A stretch of 64,000 bases of DNA from contig JBGANQ010000031.1 of NCBI GenBank assembly GCA_044222245.1, forward strand, positions 23,894 through 87,893, in the 5' to 3' direction. The notes under the pieces were generated by a model. The model had not been told where the DNA came from, did not search any database, and saw nothing but the letters and a program-made list of their open reading frames with translations. The position numbers and the translations under genes were made by a program. Every line of letters begins with the position of its first letter. Positions within the stretch are counted from its first letter, which is position 1. The DNA is from CALFML01 sp044222245 (lineage in GTDB: Bacteria; Myxococcota_A; Polyangia; Palsa-1104; JAEUJZ01). Below are positions 1-6,982 of the stretch, in pieces.

Positions 1-390
1 GTGGTCGGCGTGCAGGACGAGCCGCAGGCGCTGCAGTATGGCATCCCGCAGGGACTAAGCAACGATGCCCAGCGCTTAAACTTGTGGTCCACCGCCGGAC
101 ACACCTTCCACCTGGGACAAAGGCGACGCGTCGGCCTGGGCTTCCACTTGTTTGCCGGCTGGACGCATGTGTTTTCCCAGGCCACGGTCATCGACCCCAA
201 GCACAACTTGAACACCCGCTTGTCCGACAACTACGGACTGTTTAACACGGGCGGGATGCTGAAGTTTGATTACCGGTTCAGCAAGTATGTCGGCCTAAGT
301 CTGCAGGCGGTCGGGCCGTGGCCGATCTCGGCCTCGTATGTAACGACCCTGTTTCATGTCGGCGTCGGCCTGACCGGCTATCTGAAGTAA
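1..390 (+). CDS. C-terminal part of a beta-barrel outer-membrane-like protein (5' truncated by window)
   Basis: The frame is open from base 1, so the 129 codons seen are probably only the 3' end of a longer gene; the GTG at base 1 is likely internal. The sequence alternates aromatic or hydrophobic residues with polar and glycine residues (for example GLGFHLFAGWTHVF and FHVGVGLTGYLK), the pattern of transmembrane beta-strands in a barrel. It ends in Lys instead of the usual terminal Phe/Trp, so the barrel assignment is an inference from strand pattern only. I recognise no specific family. About 350 bp without an intact gene follow. Confidence 0.45.
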   Translation: MVGVQDEPQALQYGIPQGLSNDAQRLNLWSTAGHTFHLGQRRRVGLGFHLFAGWTHVFSQATVIDPKHNLNTRLSDNYGLFNTGGMLKFDYRFSKYVGLSLQAVGPWPISASYVTTLFHVGVGLTGYLK

Positions 391-540
391 CTCCCAAGAG
401 GGTAAAGCTGCCGGCTATAGGTACTGCAACGCGGGGATTGGCGATGGACCGAAGGAGCATGGGACCGAAGGCCATAGCGCGGAATATGGCCAATGGCGTG
501 CCATGGCGCTGAGGAAAATTTCGCTGCTCAGCGCGCCGCT

Positions 541-648
541 GATGGCGAATTCGTCTACGACCCGAAGGACGAGCGGCACTGGAGGGATTTGGCTAAGCAT
601 TTGGTGCCGCTGCGGCACGCCGGCATCGTCGGCAAGTGCCACGCATAG
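541..648 (+). pseudogene. remnant resembling the start of a TIR effector domain
   Basis: This short open stretch ends in TAG at 646-648. It reads EFVYDPKDERHWRDLAKHL followed by VPLRHAGIV. That resembles the beginning of effector-type TIR domains (pattern F-x-S-Y-[AS]-x-[EK]-D-E, then x-L-x-x-H-L-x-x-L-x-x-x-G-x-I), as found in bacterial conflict proteins. No intact start or full domain surrounds it. The rest of 391-741 shows only short repeats (GGACCGAAGG twice near 443 and 460) and no other gene. If the reading is right this is a decayed TIR gene; the match is short, so confidence is low. Confidence 0.25.
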
Positions 649-741
649 GCGCGGGACAGGCGGGCAGCACGAAACGCCGTCGCAAGTTCTACCGGTGACT
701 AATCGGTACCAGGCTGCTATCGTCCGGCAGCGAGTGACTCG

Positions 742-1506
742 ATGAAGGTGCGGGACTGGCAGATCCGACTGAACGAGGCAGAGCTGGCGCGGCTCCGGCC
801 CGTCGGCTTCTGGCGGTCACCGGAGCAGCCCGCGCTGCCCGACCCGGCCACCCAGATCGATGCCGGCTGGGACGAAGCGGAGCGGCGGGCGACCCTGTCG
901 TACCTGCAGCGGGCGCCGGTCTGCGAGCGCTTCTGCGGCTACTCCACCTGTCGCCTCTGCGGGCGCTCCGGCGCCGAGCTCGGCGACGCCGAACGCACAG
1001 ATGGCAAGTGGATCTGGCCCTCAGGGCTACCGCACTACCTGGAGCACCACGCCGTCCGCCCGCCGGAGGAGTTCTTGAGCGACCTGCGCGCTGCCGGCTT
1101 CCGCCTGGGCGGTCCCATCGTCCCGGCTGAGACGACCATTGGTCGCCTCGACCCGATCCTCCGCCACGGCATGGTGCGCAGCGAGGATGAGCACCTGGTG
1201 CGCCTGCGACTGCGGCGCGCGGCAACGCCGCGGGACTTGTACCTGGGGGTCGAGGTGGACCGGGCCCTTGGCTGCTACCGCCTGGAGGTGAACGACGCCG
1301 CGCTCGCTGCCGCTCGGCTGCGCAGCGAGCGCTTGCTGCACCCACCGCTGTGGCTGCGCGCCCTGCGCGTCGTACTGCCGCTGCTCTGTGCGCTGCTGTT
1401 CGCGCTCTCATTGGCCTGGCTTGTCCGGAGGTGCTCGGTCCTGCCGGGCCGCCAGGGAACGGCGGCGCTGCCGCGGGCGGCGCTCAGCACCGGCGAGTGT
1501 GGGTGA
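742..1506 (+). CDS. hypothetical protein with Cys cluster and C-terminal membrane segment
   Basis: This 254-residue protein starts at an ATG with no clear Shine-Dalgarno. Residues about 54-70 carry four cysteines in a C-x3-C-x4-C-x2-C arrangement (CERFCGYSTCRLCG), followed by DGKWIWPSGLPHYLEHHAV. From memory, a motif of the form TDG-x-x-WPEGL-x-HY-x-x-H-x-VRLP occurs in many small uncharacterised bacterial proteins, so residues 50-115 are probably that domain, perhaps metal-binding. A hydrophobic segment near residues 203-228 (LRVVLPLLCALLFALSLAWLV) is a likely membrane anchor, placing the Cys domain on the cytoplasmic side if the N-terminus is inside. It lies in a region of remnants and has no recognisable operon partner. 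Function unknown. Confidence 0.55.
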   Translation: MKVRDWQIRLNEAELARLRPVGFWRSPEQPALPDPATQIDAGWDEAERRATLSYLQRAPVCERFCGYSTCRLCGRSGAELGDAERTDGKWIWPSGLPHYLEHHAVRPPEEFLSDLRAAGFRLGGPIVPAETTIGRLDPILRHGMVRSEDEHLVRLRLRRAATPRDLYLGVEVDRALGCYRLEVNDAALAAARLRSERLLHPPLWLRALRVVLPLLCALLFALSLAWLVRRCSVLPGRQGTAALPRAALSTGECG

Positions 1507-1643
1507 TCTTCAGACGAAGTCTGCTCACTGTCGCTAGCAAGGGTCTGGTCACCAGCCTCACTGCGGATACGCCGAGATCCCAAGCAACGCAAGACCGTCC
1601 CCTGCCGATTACCGAGTTGCTCCGGTTGCCCGGCAATCCCAAC

Positions 1644-2288
1644 CTATCGCCAGGTCTGGAGTACGAACCGGAGTTCCCTAAGGAGTGAGCCTTGTAACGG
1701 CGCGCGCTCGATGAGCAAATCGACAGTGGCCAGCTCTTCGGCGGTCGGGCGGACGGCGTTGACTGCCGCTGTCCACCGCGCCAAGTGCCGCTGCGCCTCG
1801 GTGGCTATAGCGGCGTCCGGGTCGCCGCACGCTTGCAGCAGACAGCGGACGGCGGCCCAGCGCGGCAGGCGGGCCAGGGCCGCAACACAATAGGTGCGGC
1901 ACCGCGCAACGCGCTGCTCCTGGATCGCTCGCCACAGCGCGGTCTCCCCGACGAGGACGATCCGGGTTCCGAGGGCCCGCAGAGCGGTCTGGCAGACTCC
2001 GGGGCTCGGATCGCTGAGCGCCGCGGCAAGCGTCGCCTGCCGCTGCTCGCCGTCGAGCCGTCCCAGGCAGAGCAGCGCCGCCTTGCGCACCCGCGGCCGC
2101 TCGTCGATGGTGAACACCTCGATGGGGTCGGCCGCGGACGCGCTCCCGGTCTCGCTCAGCCCGAGGATCGCGGTGACGAGCCGCGCGCCGACGCCGGGCT
2201 GCATACCGAGCGCGCCCAGCCGCAGCGCCTCCTGCAGGTAGAGGGCGGCGAAGTCCATCTCGACCTTTTGGCGCAGATAGAAGCGCAC
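1644..2288 (-). CDS. HEAT-repeat-like protein, possibly 5' frameshifted
   Basis: A GTG start gives 214 residues of alpha-helical repeats: VRKAALLCLGRLDGEQR, PSPGVCQTALRALGTRI and TYCVAALARLPRWAAVRCLL show the helix-turn-helix spacing and Ala/Leu/Arg pattern of HEAT or PBS-lyase-type repeats, usually protein-protein interaction scaffolds. The start looks secondary. The same frame is open for 14 codons upstream (AFPPPTSLREL precedes the GTG) until a TGA at about 2331-2333. Upstream of that, a different frame reads GVIRPTGQSSIPLQYTVSA, which looks like its natural continuation. A single-base indel near 2320-2335 could therefore have split a longer gene. Function unknown. Confidence 0.45.
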   Translation of the reverse strand: MRFYLRQKVEMDFAALYLQEALRLGALGMQPGVGARLVTAILGLSETGSASAADPIEVFTIDERPRVRKAALLCLGRLDGEQRQATLAAALSDPSPGVCQTALRALGTRIVLVGETALWRAIQEQRVARCRTYCVAALARLPRWAAVRCLLQACGDPDAAIATEAQRHLARWTAAVNAVRPTAEELATVDLLIERAPLQGSLLRELRFVLQTWR

Positions 2289-2603
2289 CAGCTCGCGCAG
2301 GCTGGTCGGTGGAGGGAACGCGCCGCGCGCTCACCGTGTACTGGAGCGGGATGCTCGACTGGCCGGTGGGGCGGATCACCCCGCGCCGCGCCCAGGAGCA
2401 GTAGGGTCGTTGTGCTTGCCACGGATGCAGCACCCGTGACCGCGACGCTACCCGAGTTTGCAGCACCGTTCCGCGCTCGCCCATGCCGGCTGCTGCCGGC
2501 GCTGGTGGCAAGCCTTCCCCGCCGTGGGAGGGCAGCTCGCATGCTGACCACGCGGCGGTCGGTTCCGCCATGAGGCCACTGCTGGTCAATCGGTCAATCC
2601 GCG

Positions 2604-3041
2604 ATGCGCTCTCCGCAGGCAGAGCTGGTCCCGCGGCCCCTCGGGATAGCGGGTTGCGGTGGCGCAATTTCGTTGGGAACGCTGACTCTGTGTGCCATAG
2701 TCGCCCTCTATGTTTGGACGCTCGCAGCATACTCGTTCCGAAAAACCCCTTATGAGATCATAGAACAGCGAACCAGACGGGGTAAGCGTATTTTGATCAT
2801 TGCCTTTTTGGGGGTGTTGATCTCTAGCGGGGTTGGCATAGTGGCCACTTTTCCCGCTGTGGCAGATGCTCCCCCAGACACCAAGAGCACTGTTCTGCAG
2901 CGTGGTCTCGACCGGCTACATTTACGAGAAACCTACTTGACCCTGCTGGCAGCCGTTTTGTCTTCCGCGCAGCCGCCCGTGTTGGACCCATCAACACTTG
3001 TTAGCTCCGCCGGTATACGTGCATGTTCCGCGCGATCCTGA
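2604..3041 (+). CDS. hypothetical membrane protein of atypical composition
   Basis: Predicted 145-residue protein with two hydrophobic segments (about residues 22-42, SLGTLTLCAIVALYVWTLAA, and 63-84, ILIIAFLGVLISSGVGIVAT). They are separated by a basic loop (RTRRGKR), so both termini could lie on the same side of the membrane. Base composition over 2660-3000 is clearly less GC-rich than the flanks, which fits foreign or decaying DNA. The C-terminus runs into the repeat array before the IS21 fragment, so the natural 3' end may be lost. No family recognised; expression is uncertain. Confidence 0.35.
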   Translation: MRSPQAELVPRPLGIAGCGGAISLGTLTLCAIVALYVWTLAAYSFRKTPYEIIEQRTRRGKRILIIAFLGVLISSGVGIVATFPAVADAPPDTKSTVLQRGLDRLHLRETYLTLLAAVLSSAQPPVLDPSTLVSSAGIRACSARS

Positions 3042-3053
3042 CCGCCCAATCCA

Positions 3054-3114
3054 CCGCATCGTGACCGCGAAATCCGCCGCATCGTGACCGCCGCATCCGC
3101 CGCATCGTGACCGC
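3054..3114 (+). repeat. three direct repeats, 15-bp core at 23-bp period
   Basis: The core CCGCATCGTGACCGC occurs exactly at 3054-3068, 3077-3091 and 3100-3114. It abuts an IS21 istA fragment. IS21-family ends are known to carry multiple short terminal repeats that bind the transposase, so this may be such an end. That assignment is inference from position and spacing. Confidence 0.6.
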
Positions 3115-3504
3115 GAAATCCACCGCCTCGAAGCGCTCCTTTATCCGCCGCCGCCCGCGGCGGGAACTCCCCGGCCCGAGCCCGACTGGCCCCGGGCGCA
3201 TCTGGGGCTGCGCAGAAAAGGCGCCACCCTCGAGCTGCTGCATCAAGAGCACCTGGGGGAGTATCCCGACGGTCTGCGTCGCTCCGCCTTCTGCGCGCAC
3301 CACCGCGATTGGGTCAAGACGCGGGGCCCGGTGATGCGGCAGACCCACCTCGGCGGCGACAAGCTCTTCGTCGACTCTGCCGGTTACAAGGCCTGCTACA
3401 CCGACCCGCTGACCGGCAAGCAGCTCGACTGTGAGCTGGTTGTCGCCACGCTGTTAGGTCCCTGGTCCACCCTCAGCTACCCGCGGCCGAGAAAAATTAG
3501 TTAA
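3088..3504 (+). pseudogene. istA: IS21-family transposase istA fragment
   Basis: Open frame without a start codon, ending in TAA at 3502-3504. It contains the recognisable central part of IS21-type IstA: LLYPPPPAAGTPRPEPDW, then GATLELLHQEHLGEYPDG, then MRQTHLGGDKLFVDSAGY. These match the family pattern RLYPPPP, [GV]TLxLLWxEY, and MRQxHxxGEKxFVDYAG. The usual DYAG is DSAG here. The frame stops soon after VVATLLGPWSTLS, before most of the catalytic DDE region, and no istB follows. The element is therefore a dead internal fragment, bounded on the left by the 23-bp repeats and on the right by the trp remnant. Confidence 0.8.
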
Positions 3505-3584
3505 TTTTCCGACATCATTACATACTTTAGCTTATCGGTGGCGCTGAGCCGCCCCTCATTGCTAATCGATGATTTAGGTGCTCC

Positions 3585-3704
3585 GTGTTGCTGCTGATCG
3601 ACAACTACGCTTCGTCTACCGAGCAGGGCATGTTCCCGGCCCCGCTGGAAGTCACCGCCTGGACCGGGCATGCCTACGGTGCGCGCGTCGGGGAGGGCCG
3701 CTGA
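3585..3704 (+). pseudogene. trpG: trpG remnant (anthranilate synthase glutamine amidotransferase), internally deleted
   Basis: Thirty-nine codons from GTG 3585 to TGA 3702-3704. The N-terminus VLLLIDNYASSTE matches the start of TrpG (typically MLLxIDNYDSFTYN). It is joined to PLEVTAWTGHAYGAR, which matches a stretch near the TrpG C-terminus (LEVTAWT). About 150 central residues, including the catalytic Cys of the amidotransferase, are missing. The stop overlaps the trpD ATG by one base (TGATG), a typical trpG-trpD junction, so the pair derives from a real trp operon. The product cannot be functional. Confidence 0.7.
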
Positions 3705-4744
3705 TGCCGATCACGCCGCAGGAAGCGCTGATCCGCACAATCGATCATCGCGAAATCTTCCATGACGAAATGGTCGATTTGATGCGCCAGATCATGCGCG
3801 GCGACGTGTCGGTGCTGATGATCGCGGCACTGCTGACCGGGCTGCGCGTGAAGAAGGAGACCATCGGCGAAATCGCCGCTGCAGCCAGTGTGCTGCGCGA
3901 GTTTTCGCGTAAGGTGGTGCTGCCGCCCGATCCGCATTTTGTCGACGTGGTCGGCACTGGCGGCGACGGCACGCATACCTTCAACATTTCCACCGCGGCG
4001 AGTTTCACTGCGGCCGCGGCCGGCGCGAGAGTCGCCAAGCACGGCAATCGCGGCGTGTCGTCGAAATCCGGCGCCGCCGACGTGCTCGAAGCACTCGGCG
4101 CGGTGATCGAGCTGGAGCCCGAGCAGGTTGCGGCCTGCATAGCCGAAGTCGGCTTCGGCTTCATGTTCGCGCCCAAGCATCATCCGGCGATGAAAGTCGT
4201 CGCGCCGGTACGCAAGGAACTTGGTGCGCGCACCATCTTCAACATCCTCGGCCCGCTGACCAACCCGGCCGATGCGCCGAACATTCTGATGGGTGTGTTC
4301 CACGTCGACCTGGTCGGCATCCAGGTGCGCGCCTTGCAGCGGCTCGGCGCGCAGCGCGCGCTGGTGGTCTGGGGCAGCGACGGCCTGGATGAAATTTCAC
4401 TCGGCGCTGCGACCAAGGTCGGTGAACTACGCGACGGCGTGGTGCGCGAATACGAAATCCATCCGGAAGACTTCGGCATCGCGATGTCGGCGACACGCAA
4501 TCTGCGCGTTGAAGACGCGGCCGAATCCAGGCAGCGCCTGCTCGAAGCGCTGAGCGACCAGCCTGGCCCGGCGCGCGAGATCGTCGCCCTGAATGCCGGC
4601 GCTGCGCTGTACGCGGCCGGTGTTGCCAGCGATATTGCAGACGGCATCGCGCGCGCGCGGCAAGCGATCGCCAGCGGCGCCGCGCGTGCCAAACTCGACG
4701 ACTACGTGCGCGCTTCGCGCCGTCTCGGAGGCCGCAACCCATGA
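3704..4744 (+). CDS. trpD: anthranilate phosphoribosyltransferase
   Basis: Transfers the phosphoribosyl group of PRPP to anthranilate, the second step of tryptophan synthesis in the cytoplasm. The 346-residue length is normal. Family motifs are intact: the PRPP/Mg site VGTGGDGTHTFNISTAAS, KHGNRGVSSKSGAADVLEALG, the RTIFNILGPLTNP loop, and GSDGLDEIS near residues 225-233. I chose ATG 3704 because MPITPQEAL is the usual start of this subfamily and it overlaps the trpG stop by one base; the longer in-frame extension is not conserved. The sequence is closest, from memory, to Xanthomonadales/Burkholderiales TrpD, unlike the surrounding genome, and composition is slightly less GC-rich. No intact trpE, trpG or trpC is present, so the gene is a stranded, probably transferred, operon piece (or an assembly join). 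Confidence 0.92.
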   Translation: MPITPQEALIRTIDHREIFHDEMVDLMRQIMRGDVSVLMIAALLTGLRVKKETIGEIAAAASVLREFSRKVVLPPDPHFVDVVGTGGDGTHTFNISTAASFTAAAAGARVAKHGNRGVSSKSGAADVLEALGAVIELEPEQVAACIAEVGFGFMFAPKHHPAMKVVAPVRKELGARTIFNILGPLTNPADAPNILMGVFHVDLVGIQVRALQRLGAQRALVVWGSDGLDEISLGAATKVGELRDGVVREYEIHPEDFGIAMSATRNLRVEDAAESRQRLLEALSDQPGPAREIVALNAGAALYAAGVASDIADGIARARQAIASGAARAKLDDYVRASRRLGGRNP

Positions 4745-5251
4745 GCGGAAATGCTCTGGCGGCGGGTGCCGCCGTTGAAGCAAATACCATCAAAGCGGGA
4801 GCCGCGACTATCGAAGAGGGAAAGGAGTGCTGAATCGATCATCAGTCAAAATCATATGGACCTCCATGCGCTCCTTCGACTTGGGGGAGTCCCGGCGAGC
4901 GGCAATCAGCTGGGCGGCCTTCCGCATTGCCCGCGCAGCACGCCCTGCGCTGGCTCTCGATACACGCGAGCTGGGTCAAGCCGCATGCGGAAGGGCTGAC
5001 CAGCGCGGTGCTGGCCGATCCTTGGCGCTCGCTGCCGGCCTGGAACCAGCCAGCCGGGTCCATTCATGGCCAAGCCGGCTGACTTTCGCATCTCGTCGGG
5101 TGCTCTTGACCCAGCACGCGCCCCGCTGGTCTTCCAGCGATCCCCGAGAACAGACGCCATTTTGGGAAACTGAAGCGGCTGTTTCTCGACGGAGGATGCA
5201 ACTCGGCGGCGCTGGTAGTGTGGGCAAGCGCTGGGTCTGCTGACGGCGCTG
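4745..5251. other. gene-poor stretch between trpD and integrase
   Basis: No gene I can support. A 30-codon ORF overlaps the trpD stop (ATG 4741, ATGA overlap) and has a good GGAAAGGAG-like sequence near its end, but it does not resemble TrpC and is probably a truncated leftover. The rest has short ORFs without coding character. Confidence 0.5.
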
Positions 5252-6334
5252 CTAGAACTGGACCCGCTCCATCTCCTGACCAAGGAAGTCCGGCGCCAGG
5301 TGGGCATAGACCAGGGTCATCTTCAAATCGCTGTGCCCTAGTATCTTCTGGAGCGTCAGAATGTTGCCACCCGCCATGATGAAGTGGGAAGCGAAGGTGT
5401 GGCGCATCGCGTGCCAAGGATGTGCCGGGACCCGGATGCCGGCGGCCTCCAGCAGCTTGGGCAGGCCGAGCAAGGCGTGGGCCGAGTAGCAGCACCCTCC
5501 TGGTCCTGGGAAGACCAGACCAGCGGTGTTCTTCGGGCTCGTGCGCCGCCACTCGCGCAAGGGGGCAACGCACGCAGACGGCAGGCGCAAGTGCCTCGTC
5601 TTACCGCTCTTGGGGGTCGATTCGAAGGACCGCGCTACCGTAAGCCGTAGGGCATCGAGGTCGATGTCAGACCAGCGCAGCCCGAGCAGCTCTCCCTTCC
5701 TCAGGCCCGTACGCATCGCTACTTCCAAAGCGGTGGCCAGCCGGCGCGCCTCCAGGCTTTCTGGCGCCCGTTCCCAGGCCAGGCGCAGGAGCTCCCGCGC
5801 TTGGTCCCGCTCCAGGTAGTCGATTGCCGTGGCCGGGGCAGGGCGCTCAACGCCGCGCAGCGGGTTTGTCGAAACGACGCCTTGTTTTCCGGCCCAGACA
5901 TACATGGTCGACAGGAAGGCCAGCGTCAACTTCACAGACGAGGGCGCGAAGTCCCGCGCCAGCTGGTCGCGAAGCTTGGCGAGGCGCTCCGGCTGCACCT
6001 GGTCCGCTGGCAGGTCACCCAGGGCCGGCAGTGCCCGTCGTAGGGCCTTGCCGGCGTTGAGCCGATAGGCGACGATGTCCTTGAGCTTGGGCCGACTATA
6101 CTCCAATAAGAAGCGCTCCACCAGCTTGGCAACTGTAGGCGCAGGTGCCGTGGGCTCGGGGACGCCGACCATCCCGCGCGCCACCCGCGCCTCCACCTCA
6201 ACAAGGTATCGCCGAGCTGCCTCGCGGGTCGGCTGATGGCTGGCCCGCTGACGGCGCTGGCCATCAGCGTCCTTGTAGCGGATGTACCACCCCAGAAATC
6301 GGCTACCCTTGACCCGGCGAATGATGTCCCCCAT
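5252..6334 (-). CDS. phage-type tyrosine recombinase/integrase
   Basis: Site-specific recombinase of 360 residues, the usual length of phage-like integrases. An N-terminal arm/DNA-binding part (1-60, WYIRYKDADGQRRQRASH) is followed by a core-binding SAM-like domain (about 66-165) and a catalytic domain (about 172-350). All active-site residues are visible: Arg212 (TGLRKGELLGL), Lys245 (PKSGKTRHLRL), His308 and Arg311 (HAMRHTFASH), His334 (ILGHSDLKMT) and nucleophile Tyr343 (VYAHL). The enzyme looks intact. It lies between the stranded trp fragment and a 5'-truncated gene, marking the edge of an integrated element. A short direct repeat sits just upstream of its start. Confidence 0.93.
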   Translation of the reverse strand: MGDIIRRVKGSRFLGWYIRYKDADGQRRQRASHQPTREAARRYLVEVEARVARGMVGVPEPTAPAPTVAKLVERFLLEYSRPKLKDIVAYRLNAGKALRRALPALGDLPADQVQPERLAKLRDQLARDFAPSSVKLTLAFLSTMYVWAGKQGVVSTNPLRGVERPAPATAIDYLERDQARELLRLAWERAPESLEARRLATALEVAMRTGLRKGELLGLRWSDIDLDALRLTVARSFESTPKSGKTRHLRLPSACVAPLREWRRTSPKNTAGLVFPGPGGCCYSAHALLGLPKLLEAAGIRVPAHPWHAMRHTFASHFIMAGGNILTLQKILGHSDLKMTLVYAHLAPDFLGQEMERVQF

Positions 6335-6366
6335 CAGTGCACCCCCGCTCCATCATAGCCGATGGG

Positions 6367-6386
6367 TGTGGTCCACATGTGGTCCA
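6367..6386. repeat. paired 9-bp direct repeat upstream of the integrase
   Basis: TGTGGTCCA occurs at 6367-6375 and 6378-6386 (11-bp period, one helical turn), 33 bp before the integrase start. The phasing suits a protein-binding site such as an integrase arm or accessory site, or an operator. The role is inferred. Confidence 0.45.
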
Positions 6387-6482
6387 TCTTCTCGGTGTAG
6401 GTACTCGACGGATGATGGTCGAGCCCGCTTTATAGAAAAGCTGCCAGCGACGGAAGTGCTTGATATTGTTCAGGTTGCTTAA

Positions 6483-6929
6483 CGGCTTTTAAGGAACGTC
6501 CAGTTCCCGCGCGCCATCCGCGAAGAAGGCGTCACCTACCTGGTCGACAAGATCCTGCCGAGCGCCGATGGCAGCTTCTACCGCGTCCAGGGAACCATCC
6601 GGCGCCTACTGCGCCCCGGAGAGACGGTGGCGGCCAAAGGCGGCGGCACCCGCAAGGCCGCCGCGACCAAGGCGACCAAGACCCCGGCGACCGCCGCCGA
6701 TCTGCCCACCTGCACCGAGATCGGCACCGGCGTCCTTGTCCAGTGCGTGCCCGAGGGCAAGAAGCTGCGGGCGCGCGTCGTCTCGGACGGCTACAACCCC
6801 GACTGGAACATCCGCTTCCCGCGCAGCGTGCGCGAGCTTGGCATCCTCTACGTCTGCGATGAGGTAGTCGAGGCGGCGGCCGGCGGCTCCTACATCGCCC
6901 AGGGCGAGGTCAAGCGCCTCATCCAGTAG
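6483..6929 (+). pseudogene. 5'-truncated gene with two copies of an FPR domain
   Basis: The frame opens after a TAA at 6480-6482 and has no ATG/GTG/TTG before GTG 6627, which lies inside the coding sequence. It encodes two related segments. The first is FPRAIREEGVTYLVDKILP plus FYRVQGTIRRL; the second is FPRSVRELGILYVCDEVVE plus SYIAQGEVKRL. They are joined by a Lys/Ala/Thr-rich linker. The repeat (FPR-[AS]-[IV]-R-E-x-G-x-x-Y-x-x-D, then [FY]-x-x-x-G-x-[IV]-[RK]-R-L) is probably a small folded domain. The first copy lacks the upstream part that precedes the second (TGVLVQCVPEGKKLRARVVS), so the gene has lost its 5' end, presumably when the integrase element inserted. Confidence 0.6.
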
Positions 6930-6982
6930 GCCAGGCGAGCTCCCTCATTCCCACCGCGCAAAACAGAACAGAGAAAGACCGA

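Noticed and set aside
4741..4833. trpC start after trpD
   Set aside because: The 30-codon ORF does not resemble TrpC and stops early.
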